Positions 10,554 through 19,632 of a stretch of DNA of 64,000 nt are shown here, in pieces (the stretch's first letter is position 1; every line of letters begins with the position of its first letter). The stretch spans positions 90,798,404 through 90,862,403 of the forward strand of contig NC_030678.2 of NCBI RefSeq assembly GCF_000004195.4, in the 5' to 3' direction. Both the position numbers and the translations under genes were made by a program. Source of the DNA: Xenopus tropicalis. Its lineage: Eukaryota; Chordata; Amphibia; Anura; Pipidae. The notes beneath the pieces were generated by a model. That model had not been told where the DNA came from. It worked only from the letters and a program-made list of their open reading frames with translations, and ran no database searches.

Positions 10554-13500
10554 GTGAGGGACTGACATCAGTGTTTTTAATACTAAATGTCAACTTTTTC
10601 GTAGCAACTCAAGTTTAGCTCAGCTTCCTTAGTAGGAGCGATTAACATTTCAGAGCAGCTCAGTTCAGTTCTGATCCTTTGTGTTCCTCAGGTGATTCCT
10701 GTTGCAATCCCTTCAGTATGGGGGCAGTGAAGAAAATGGTGGAGGAGCAGATTCCAGGCATATATGTTCTTTCACTGGAGATTGGGAACAGCATCCCAGA
10801 GGTAGGAATAAAGTTTGATAGAACAAATACCGTCTGCAAGCCTTGAATGTACAGTAGGAAGTATTGCATTGGGACCTGACTTTTGTAGGGTGTCATAATA
10901 GTTAAAAAACAAACATAAAAACTTATCCTTCTTAAGGGGTAGTTTACTCTTAAGTAAATTTGTAGTATGTTATAGAATAACCTGTTCTTAGCAACTTTTC
11001 AGTTGGTCTTTATTTTGTATAGTTTTTTTTAATATTTACCTTTATACTTATTGTTATTATTACTTTTCTATGTATATTTCTATGTATATCCCTGTCTCAT
11101 TTACACCACTGCTTGTTTGCTAGGGTAATTAGGACCCTAGCAACCAGATAGTTGTTGAAATCCCAAACTAGAGAGCAGCTGAACAGAATGCTAAATAATT
11201 CAGACTCCATACATAATAAAAAAAATGAAGATCAATTGCTAATTGTCTCAGAATTACCACGCTCTGCATCATGTTAAAAGTCAATTCAATGGTGAACAAC
11301 CACTTTAAACATGCAATAAAATAGCATAAATATATGGAACTATGTTGTTTGTGTACATTTGTATCTATGCCCAGAATCTGTTGTAGACCTAGTCTACACT
11401 ATATACATTATTTGGCTATCTAACCTACAATATTTGTCATTCTTTGTTTTCTAAACCTTTCACTAGGACATGAAAAACAGCTTCTTCCTTAATGTGAACG
11501 AACAAGTGGATGGTGTTTGTAAAGAGCTAGCTCAAAATCCTAACCTGAAAAATGGATACAACAGTATGGGATTTTCCCAGGGAGGGCAGTTCTTGTAAGT
11601 TGGAGTCTGTTGTACTTCTACGTGTGTTGGGTTTATGTTAAAGCAGGGTGAGCAGGTAACACATTGGGTTTATGTTCAAGCAGTATGAGCAGGTTGCTCA
11701 CTGAGGTGACTTTTAATGTCCTTTTAGGAGAGCAGTGGCTCAGAGATGTCCTTCTCCACCCATGAAAAACCTGATTTCTATTGGAGGACAACATCAAGGT
11801 ATAGCATACACTTGTTTTTCATTTTTACAGTAAACTTTCCAATACACCTCAAATACAGGACATTGTGGGAATGGAAAACTAATGTTGCGGGAAGAATATT
11901 TCTGATTAGTTGTAATTCTTAGTTGCATAAATGAGAATCATTTACTTTGGGTTAAACTTCATTGCACTGCATGTGACTTTGTTCTCAAATTACATGATTT
12001 CTTGAACAGTTCTTCTTTCAGGAAACATTAATTAGATTTAGTGGCGTATCGAGCATGCGCCAGGCCCCCCTGCAAACACGAGAGCGGCTTAGAGAAAGCA
12101 GACCCCCGTGACCGTGGGGTCTGCTTTCTCTATAGTTACACCACTGATTAGATTTTGTCTGATCATAAGTTCTTTTTGCCTGTTGAACTAAGTCAAATGT
12201 TACATTAACTCAAATGCATTGCTTTGCACTGTTAACATGTTTATATTTATGTTAACTTTTTATATGCCAAAGATGCAGCTGTAGGTTTTTGGGGACACTT
12301 TTAAAGGAATACAGACCATTTTTGTATATTGTAATTCACTGGTGTGTTATCCCCGGTGCCTAATAACATAGTGATTTTTCCCAAATTCCCAATTTATGGC
12401 TATATAACTGCTCAAAAGCTTAGTCTGACTACAGAGTGCTGAAAGTCAGCCAGCCTTCCCCAGCATTTAATGGAAGACCCGGCATATGGCCACCCCCCCC
12501 CACATTTCATGACAGGTAAAAAGAGCTCTACAACAATTGTCATTTCTGTTAACTTTCACTTAGATGCAATGTTCCTATGGGATCTTTTTAATAAAAAGTT
12601 GGTATTTGTGACTACAGTTTTGGTGCTACCATGGCTGTTGGTGTAGGGTGGGGTACATTGACCTCATGTCTACGCCAGTAAGCACAGACTAAAGCTACCC
12701 TGTTTGCAGTTAAAAGAACAGTTCCCACAGTGGCATACTGTGTTCCATCTGCTTTAATATATTGTCTATATCCCCATCCCTTAATGTAATGTCTACATTT
12801 CTGTGGCTGACTCTCTATCTTATGTAGGAGTCTATGGATTTCCACGATGTCCAGGAGAAATTTCCCATATGTGTGACTTGATAAGAAAACTCCTGAATTA
12901 TGGTGCCTACACTAGAGAAGTACAAGATTAGTGAGTATAAGTAGGGATAAAATATTTCTAATGCAGGATATGCAGAAATACTTAGACATTACCTTCTCAC
13001 TACAGTCTGGTTCAAGCTGAATACTGGCATGACCCAATAAATGAAGAGCAATACAGAAACGGCAGTATTTTCCTAGCAGACATCAATCAGGAGAGGGTGA
13101 GTAAAAAGCAAAGAAAGCATAATGAAATTGCTGAAAACAGGACTTTCCTATCAACCACACTGTAGTTATTATAATGAAACAATAAACTGTAAAAGTAAAA
13201 TGACATTTTATTTGTGGTAATTTCCTTTTCCTTGAAGTCCATACTGCCCAGCATACAGGACTAGATGTACTGCTATATATGATGCCAAGGAAATGTGGTT
13301 AACATACAATAGGTTCATCATTGCTTTTCTGTATGTACTTAATCATGTATGTACTAAGGCTGATTCATAATATTGTTAAGAAATGGGAACACAAACACAA
13401 AAGTCTCTTTTGAACTTACATCCCAGTTATTTATATTCATTATTTTAATGGATTTTCTGTGGAAAAGAATTGTCCACCCCAGATTGACATTGTGAGGTGC

Positions 13501-16500
13501 TGCTACTAAAAGTTTTTGAAGGAGAACTAATGCTTAACTAAAGAAGGGTAGAAATATTGTCCATTACCTTTTGAGCTTATGTACCAGCCCAAGGCACCTT
13601 CATTCCTTTAGCAGAGATCTGTGCCCCCAAAGATGCCCCCAGTAGCTCCCCATCTTTTCTGCTGATTCACTGCACATGCTCTGTGCTGCTGTCACTTACC
13701 TGACCATAGGGACCCACTCACAATACACTGGATATATAGAATAGTAATAAATACAGATAATTACTGCATGGCTACTCTGAAACCAATGCAGAATCATCTT
13801 ATATGACAGGCCAGCCTTATTTTCTGAAGCAACCAATAAGATTTGCTTCTCAACAGCTGCCCAGAGAACACTGAGCATGTGAGTGTCACTTACATTCCTA
13901 ACAAAATCCAAGATGGGGAGCTGCTGTGACAAATCTGAAGACCTGAATCATTGCTGCTAAAGAGATGCTGAAACCTTAAAGTGATACTGACACCAGAAAT
14001 TAAACCTTTTTTTATATTTTTCATAACATTGTCTTTGCATGAGCTTTATAATTTTGCCATAAATGTATTTCCTGAGGCTTTTACATTTCCTATCTGATCC
14101 CCCATCTTTCTCTATGAGGGGGCTGCCATATTTGTGCAGCAGTAGTCTGTTAGCATTAGAGGCTATAACTGACAGGCTGAGAAGGGACAGTCAGGTCGGC
14201 AATACAGTCAGGTTTAGGAACTTCAAGAACAATTACTTACAAAAGCAGCTCTATCAGTGAAAAATGATCAACATGACCTATAGGTAACTTTTTATGTAGA
14301 TTCATATTTTAAAAAGTAGTTTTTTCGTGTCAGTATCACTTTAAGGCTGGTGAAGTAAGCTCAGTATATTCTTTTAGGGCTTAGTTTTTCATTTTTCTTT
14401 TCTTTTTTTTTTTAAGATTTTATTTTACATTTTTAATTTTTAACAACAACATTAAAGGAACAGTCCCTTTAGGACAGACAAAGAGAGAGAGTCAAGGGGA
14501 GTGGAGAGAAGAGAGGAAGAGAAAGAAAGCAAAAGGAAGGGAGTGAGCTGGGGGGAAGTCGGAGGGTTACATTTGTGCTATTCCTTTAACAGCACAATAT
14601 CCCTTCACTGACTGTTCAGAATCTGTTAAGGTGGTGTGTTTGCCATAAGCCATGATCCCCATATGGCCTCGAATTTGTTCGGGCATCCGCGAGCTTGGTA
14701 TACCAGTTTCTGCTTTGGTAGGGAGTCGTTTATAAGCTTTTTCCAAAAGTTCAGCGAGGGTGGTCCTGTAGCTTTCCAGTGTAGTAATAATGCCTTTTTG
14801 GCATAATATAGCAGTTGCAGATAGCATAACTTAGCTGGAGGTCCCAGCTGTAGTGTTACCAGTATGCCCAGCAGACACAAACTGGGCGACAGAATATTGG
14901 GAAGTGATAAAGCCAACTCAGCATAGCTAAGCACCTTCCGCCAGAATCCCTTTACTACTGGGCATTCCCAAAAGACATGGTAGAAGGACCCCACCTCATT
15001 AAGACATTTAGGGCACTGGTCGGAGGCCCCAGGGTATATTCTAGCCACTCTTTGCTGGGTGAGATACACTCTATTAAAGGAAAAGTAACGCTAAAAATTT
15101 TTAACTAAAAAAATCTATTCTACCCTCCCCCAATAATTGCCCTATCCTGAAAACTATTTGTTATTTATAATGCTTTAGAAGAAAATACCTGTAAAAAACT
15201 TGGCTTCCGGTCATTTCAACAAAGGCGATATGGCGATGCCGGGAAAGTTTCAGGGGATATGGCCATGCAGGAGAAAGTATCGGGTGAAGTTTAACTATGC
15301 GGCGATTGACTGATCGAGTCTAGCCTTCCTTCTGTATAGGAAGGAGTCAGGCTAGACTTGATCAGTCGATCGCCGCATAGTTAAACTTCACCCGATACTT
15401 TCTCCTGCATGGCCATATCCCCTGAAACTTTCCCGGCATCGCCATATCGCCTTTGTTGAAATGACCGGAAGCCAAGTTTTTTACAGGTATTTTCTTCTAA
15501 AGCATTATAAATAACAAATAGTTTTCAGGATAGGGCAATTATTGGGGGACGGTAGAATAGATTTTTTAGTTAAAAATTTTTAGCGTTACTTTTCCTTTAA
15601 GGAATTTAATCTGTACATATCTATCCCTACTTGAGATGGTGATTTGGGGTACCTGATTTAGAACGTCTTTCCACATCTCTTCCTCTAAATCTGGTATGTC
15701 TTCACACCATTGTTGTTTAACCTTAAGCTGTTGGATGGTATTTGTTTGAATTAGTACAATGTACATATATGTTAGCACTTTCACTAAGTCGGGTCGGCAG
15801 AGATATCGCTCCAGTGTGGTTTCAGTAATGGCTATTGGCGTTATGGGGAATTGTGACTGGAAGGCATGTTTTCGTTGTAGATATTGAAATATCATGTTCG
15901 CTGGAAGTTGGAATTCAGCTTGGAGTGCATTGATAGTTTTTCTTTAAACAAGTACCACACTACAGTGTTGTCTAACCTTTATTATGATTTAGTCTGATAA
16001 TGTTATAGACATGTTGAAACACTGGATTTTACAAAATAAAGTCTATGGAGAATATGGGCAAAACTGGGGCCATTCCAATGGTTTGGATAGTTACATGTTA
16101 GCACTTAGTGACTTTTTTAGCACTAGATACTTTTATGTACGACATACCGTAGCATAGCTGCCTTTGTGACAGCAGACGGAATTTAAATAAACTGTGCAAG
16201 TGACAGTATCAGCAGCACCCTTTTTATATATAAGAGATTGTCCCCATCTCTTATATATAAAAAGGGTGCTGCTGATACTACCATTAAGGTGAATCACCCA
16301 CAATACATATTCAAGTAACATATATATTTTAATCCCCCCAACATTTTAAATTTCACACCGATTTGTACTTAAATATGTGACTGATTGCCCTCTACAGAGA
16401 AGCTACATATTTTTAAGGATATGTAAACTCCTCACACAAAAGTGAACAGCCTCTTTGAAATCTATAAATACCTGCCACTCAGGTTGTTCAAAAGTTAATA

Positions 16501-18080
16501 GTAAGGCTGCAGCATCCCCTTAATCACTTGGGATTCCTTCTCCTCCTCTAACCCACTGGGCCCCATCCCTTAGGAACTGACTTTGGCTACTGAGCATGCT
16601 CAGTTCTTCTCAACTCAGGTTACCAAACACGCCCTCCAGTCTAGCAGCCAATTAAATGGCACTGCTGGTTTCCCTAGAACAGTGGTTCTCAACCTTCCTA
16701 ATGCCGCAACCTTTTAATACAGTTCCTCATGTTGTGGTGACCCCCAACCATAAAATTATTCCTAAAACCATCGGAAATATGTTTTTTCAATGTTCTTAGG
16801 CGACCCCTGTGCATTCTTCACTGCATTTTTCATTGCATGTGCTGGTTGCAGGTGTAAATGTCAATGATAATGTTTCAGAGGGAAAATGGCCACTGGGTGA
16901 AAGCTGCTGTTGTTTACAGTGTGGTGTGGGGGAGATATACCCAACTTATATACAAGGTAGGAAAATGTATGCATGTTAACATGTCTTTAAATGTAGAATG
17001 CCTCTGCTGAGCAGTATCCATCCACAACCCAAGCTCTATGTCCTGTTTTTCTTAGCATGTGAATGTGAGTTACAAACAGAATCTTCAGCTGTTGGAAAAG
17101 TTTGTGATGGTGAAATTTCTTAACGACACCATGGTAGATCCTCCAGATACAGAAGTAAGAAATCCATTTAACCTTAACAGTATTCCTGTATCCTAGCAAT
17201 CCTCAGTCAGATGGATTTACAGCATTGTGTTTGTTTTTAGTGGTTTGGGTTCTACAGACCAGGACAAAGCAAAGAGACCATCACATTACAGGAGAGCAAT
17301 TTGTACATGGAGGTAAGCAACTGCAGGAATAAAACTTACACTGCTTCACTGGCATGCTCATAGGAACTGTTCCACTCGGCAACTTCCTCTTGTGTTTAAA
17401 TATAGTGAAACACGTTTACATAATGAGAATACCTAACATCCCTTTAAAGTCTTTTTGTCGCTTTCTCAGCTTTTTGTACAGTTAAAGGAACAGTAACATC
17501 AAAAAATTAAAGTGTTTTAAAGTAATTAAAATATAATGTGCTGTTGCTCTGCAAAAATCTGGTGTTTTTGCTACAGAAAAGCTACTATATAAATAAGCTG
17601 CTGTGTAGCCATGGGGTCAGCCATTCAAGCTGGAAAAAAGGAGAAAAGGCACAGGTTACATAGCAGATAACTAGTAGATAAGCCCCATATAATGGGGGTT
17701 TATCTGTTATCTGCTAAGTAACCTGTGCCTTTTCTCCTTTGAATGGCTGCCCCCATGGCTACACAGCAGCTTACTTATATAAACTATAATAGTCTTTCTG
17801 AGGCAAACACATCAGTTGTAGCAATGCAGGGCAACAGTATATTATATTGTAATTACTTTTATACACTTTCATTTTTTGGTGTTACTGTTCCTTTAAGGTC
17901 AGTGGTGGTGCCGTGCCTAGAAGCTTTACTAAACTTTTTTTTTTTTTTTTGCTGTAGGACCGTTTGGGGCTTAAGGAAATGGAAAAAGCAGGAAGGCTGG
18001 TGTTCCTTGGGGTGGAAGGAAATCACCTACAATTCTCAAAAGAGTGGTTTAACAAGAATATCATTCCCTTTCTGCACTGA
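10451..18080 (+). CDS. PPT1: Palmitoyl-protein thioesterase 1 (9 exons, 299 aa)
   Basis: Lysosomal serine hydrolase that removes palmitate from cysteines of S-acylated proteins during their degradation; loss in humans causes infantile neuronal ceroid lipofuscinosis. Exons: 10451-10553, 10692-10801, 11467-11594, 11728-11798, 12828-12930, 13006-13096, 17056-17154, 17241-17312, 17958-18080. All junctions are GT-AG and phases agree (900 nt). A hydrophobic N-terminal signal (residues 1 to about 19) is followed by [14 protein letters not shown]. The nucleophile lies in GFSQGGQ (Ser108). Asp226 (LNDT) and His282 (EGNH) complete the triad, each seven positions before human Ser115, Asp233 and His289. 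The three N-glycosylation sequons known in human are kept (N190, N205, N225). Intron 6 is 4 kb and full of transposons. The gene is convergent with CAP1. Confidence 0.97.
10692..10801 (+). CDS. PPT1: PPT1 exon 2
   Basis: Begins [16 protein letters not shown] and ends [11 protein letters not shown] (to residue 71). Acceptor TTCCTCAG, donor GTAGGA, phase 0. Confidence 0.95.
10932..11308. repeat. TTAA-flanked MITE in PPT1 intron 2
   Basis: TTAAGGGGTAGTTTACTCTT at the left and AATGGTGAACAACCACTTTAA at the right give imperfect terminal inverted repeats with TTAA on both sides. It belongs to the same family as 30195-30668 (GATGGTTCACCTTTAA type). T2/Kolobok-like by its TTAA target and AAAGG-type ends. 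Confidence 0.65.
11467..11594 (+). CDS. PPT1: PPT1 exon 3 (nucleophile Ser108)
   Basis: Encodes [11 protein letters not shown] through [12 protein letters not shown], including the nucleophile elbow. Acceptor CACTAG, donor GTAAGT, ends in phase 2. Confidence 0.95.
11728..11798 (+). CDS. PPT1: PPT1 exon 4
   Basis: Encodes [20 protein letters not shown] then QHQ. Acceptor CTTTTAG, donor GTATAG, ends in phase 1. Confidence 0.95.
12040..12146. repeat. Small hAT-like MITE in PPT1 intron 4
   Basis: A 107 bp element begins AGTGGCGTATCGA and ends TAGTTACACCACTG. ATTAGATTT is duplicated on both sides (12031-12039 and 12147-12155). The interior has a hairpin based on AGAAAGCAGACCCC / GGGGTCTGCTTTCT. 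Confidence 0.75.
12828..12930 (+). CDS. PPT1: PPT1 exon 5
   Basis: Encodes [20 protein letters not shown] and on to REVQD. Acceptor TATGTAG, donor GTGAGT, ends in phase 2. Confidence 0.95.
13006..13096 (+). CDS. PPT1: PPT1 exon 6
   Basis: Encodes [20 protein letters not shown] to DINQER (residue 202), including sequon N190-G-S. Acceptor CTACAG, donor GTGAGT, phase 0. Confidence 0.95.
13976..14344. repeat. TTAA-flanked T2-like MITE (TTAAAGTGATAC type)
   Basis: The left end TTAAAGTGATACTGACAC matches the reverse complement of the right end GTGTCAGTATCACTTTAA. TTAA on both sides. A second copy of this subfamily is in CAP1 at 32292-32652. Confidence 0.8.
14560..15950 (-). mobile_element. L1/Tx1-like retrotransposon ORF2 C-terminal fragment, interrupted
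   Basis: Read on the minus strand, the upstream part (15945-15601) encodes [20 protein letters not shown] and continues to RDRYVQIKF. The downstream part (15073-14626) encodes [15 protein letters not shown], then [20 protein letters not shown] and [12 protein letters not shown]. The CxxC..H..C cluster with FWECP is the C-terminal cysteine-rich domain of L1-type ORF2 proteins, close to the frog Tx1 group. The two parts are in the same frame but separated by the palindromic element at 15074-15600. Endonuclease and RT domains are absent, so this is a 5'-truncated insertion lying antisense to PPT1. Confidence 0.8.
15074..15600. mobile_element. 527-bp near-perfect palindromic TTAA transposon
   Basis: It starts TTAAAGGAAAAGTAACGC and ends GCGTTACTTTTCCTTTAA. 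The left and right halves are reverse complements over about 255 bp each, around a short centre near 15335-15345 (CCTTCTGTATAGG), with few mismatches. TTAA flanks both ends. Full-length symmetry and low divergence suggest a young foldback MITE of the T2 type. Confidence 0.88.
16205..16279. repeat. Perfect 34-bp hairpin
   Basis: The arm 16205-16238 is an exact reverse complement of 16246-16279, with a 7-base TGTCCCC loop. It begins AGTATCAGCAGCACCC and is AT-rich towards the loop. Confidence 0.85.
16680..16840 (+). mobile_element. hAT fragment (CAGTGGTTCTCAACCTT end)
   Basis: CAGTGGTTCTCAACCTTCC begins a segment continuing with CTCATGTTGTGGTGACCCCC and AACCATAAAATTATT. This resembles the terminus of hAT families that are shared among distant tetrapods, such as SPIN/OposCharlie-like elements. 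The right end was not found. Confidence 0.55.
17056..17154 (+). CDS. PPT1: PPT1 exon 7 (catalytic Asp226)
   Basis: Encodes [10 protein letters not shown] to [12 protein letters not shown] (203-235), with sequons N205 and N225 and the triad Asp226. Acceptor TTCTTAG, donor GTAAGA. Confidence 0.95.
17241..17312 (+). CDS. PPT1: PPT1 exon 8
   Basis: Encodes [20 protein letters not shown] to LYME (236-259). Acceptor TTTTTAG, donor GTAAGC, phase 0. Confidence 0.95.
17482..17896. repeat. T2-like MITE (AAAGGAACAGTAACA type), copy A
   Basis: TTAAAGGAACAGTAACATC at the left is mirrored by GGTGTTACTGTTCCTTTAA at the right. The long palindrome contains GCACAGGTTAC and ATGGCTGCCCCCATGG. It lies in PPT1 intron 8, 60 bp before exon 9. 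Further copies are at 28988 and 47235. Confidence 0.85.
17958..18080 (+). CDS. PPT1: PPT1 exon 9 (catalytic His282, stop)
   Basis: Encodes [23 protein letters not shown] (His282) and the C-terminus IIPFLH followed by TGA at 18078-18080. The acceptor GCTGTAG follows a T-rich tract. Confidence 0.95.
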   Translation, partial: DRLGLKEMEKAGRLVFLGVEGNHLQFSKEWFNKNIIPFLH

Positions 18081-18210
18081 TTTTTCACTATTTTTTAAGG
18101 GCTTCTGTAGCTTAATTTTATGTTGCCTGTGTATTTGTCTAATGAAAATATTAAGAGATGAAATGCTCTCCTTTTGTTAATGGCTCAGCTTGCAGTTTAA
18201 GATTGTCTAA

Positions 18211-18544
18211 AGGTCCCCATACATGGGCCGATTGTGGCTGCCGATGTCGGTCCCTTGGACCGATTCTGCAGGTTTTCGGTCCGTGTAGGGGCAGAAACTA
18301 CGGCCATACCTGACAGATATCTGGCCTGAAATTGGCCAGATATCGATCAGGCAGGTTAAAAGAATGTCAGATCGGGGACCGCATCGGCTCGTTGATGTGG
18401 CCCCTGAACCAACTGCCCCATTGCCGCCATTATAATTCGAGCGTTTGGCCCCAGGGCCAAACGATCGAATTAGCCCACCCGTAGGTGACCGATATCGCGA
18501 GGCGACCTCGCCAAGCGAGCAAAGCTTCACGTGTATGGGGAGCT
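18211..18544. repeat. GGCCATACA-type MITE, copy 3, in PPT1 3'UTR region
   Basis: Begins AGGTCCCCATACATGGGCCG and ends TTCACGTGTATGGGGAGCT, with the family phrases ACCGATTCTGCAG, CTGGCCTGAAATTGGCCAG and CCAAGCGAGC. TAA/TTA flanks. Confidence 0.75.
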
Positions 18545-19063
18545 TAAGCAATCATTTCCACAGACCACTTATTGTATAATCCGTTAAAAGAGGCATTGCT
18601 AGATAAATTGACCCATAATGGGACTTTACATTGCAGGGGGAATTTCTATGCTATGGCAATTTCCATAACAGCCACATTTGAGTTTCCCATAACTTGTAGA
18701 GTAGCAGTTCCCTGTGTTTTTTTTCCACCCTTCTTCAGTAAGGCCCAGCAAGGCCCAGCCTAAAGATCAGTTTAGCTGAAAGCTGGGGAGAATATCTAGT
18801 TGCCCTCCTAGATATTGCTAAAAGCCCAGTTTAAATATCAATTATTGGGTGACAGAGATACTATAAACAATGTCGGAAAAGGTATTCTATAGAAGAATGG
18901 GAGGTATAGTGACCCTCTGAAACATGTCCTTTAAATGAAGGCACTTTAGTCAGGGCTCTTGTAAGATAAAATGTCTTTATTTACTAATGTAGATGTAAAT
19001 TTCTTTTCTAACAGTAGTGCCAGAGAAGCATCTGTACTGTAGATTGATACATTTTAACTGACC

Positions 19064-19069
19064 AATAAA
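19064..19069 (+). terminator. PPT1: Candidate PPT1 polyadenylation signal
   Basis: Canonical AATAAA, the first downstream of the stop codon. T-rich sequence follows at about 19096. Confidence 0.5.
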
Positions 19070-19199
19070 AAAAGCAAGATATTTTTGAAAAACTGCACTG
19101 TTTTTATTGTGATCTTTAAAATGTATCGGCCTGTGATATTCTCTGAAATAACACCTTTAAACTAGTGTTTAAGCCACTGGTTCTTTTAATGGCAGCTAA

Positions 19200-19632
19200 T
19201 TAAAGGAGAAGGAAAGGTAAAAACTAAGTAAGCTTTATCAGAAAGGTCTATGTAAATACAGCCATAAGCACTCACAGAAATGCTGCACTCTGTCCCCTGT
19301 CAAAAGATTTGTTGTCTCTGTTTTCCTGTGCCAGAGACACGCAGCTCTCTCCCCTCTCCTGCTCCCCCCCCCCCCTTAGGAATGTGAATCTGAGCCAATT
19401 AGCAGGAAGCTTCCTCATAGTCTTACAAACTGAGCATGTACACGGGTTTTGGTCTCAGTGCAGTAGTGAGGCATTATGGGAACTTTCTTTACACAGCTCA
19501 GCATTTTTTTTCCTATAAGGCTACTGATCATCCACGGGAGAAATATGGGGAGACTTAAGGGCACTATTGAGAGATCTGAAGGTATGCCTGCAGCTTGAGA
19601 TTAACTCTTTATTAGCCTTTCCTTCTCCTTGA
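19200..19632. repeat. T2-like MITE (AAAGGAGAAGGAAAGG type)
   Basis: TTAAAGGAGAAGGAAAGG at the left and CCTTTCCTTCTCCTTGA at the right. The right target copy has decayed to TTGA. A C-rich run at 19366-19374 lies inside. Confidence 0.7.

Larger units (their letters stand above)
13097..17055 (+). other. PPT1: PPT1 intron 6, transposon-rich
   Basis: This 4 kb intron separates two small exons. It contains TTAA MITEs at 13976-14344 and 15074-15600, a purine-rich tract at about 14474-14565, an L1/Tx1-like fragment at 14560-15950 on the opposite strand, a 75 bp perfect hairpin at 16205-16279 and a hAT-derived fragment from 16680. No further exon is needed: phase and protein are continuous across it. 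Confidence 0.8.
18081..19090 (+). other. PPT1: PPT1 3'UTR (inferred)
   Basis: Downstream of the stop there is no further coding potential. The first good polyadenylation signal, AATAAA, is at 19064-19069, giving a 3'UTR of roughly 1 kb that includes a palindromic MITE. Later AATAAA motifs at 19893-19898 and 19909-19914 could be used instead. Confidence 0.55.

Noticed and set aside
17743..18180. 145-codon plus-strand frame ending near PPT1 exon 9
   Set aside because: It reads MITE and intron sequence and crosses exon 9 in the wrong frame; the true exon 9 is 17958-18080.
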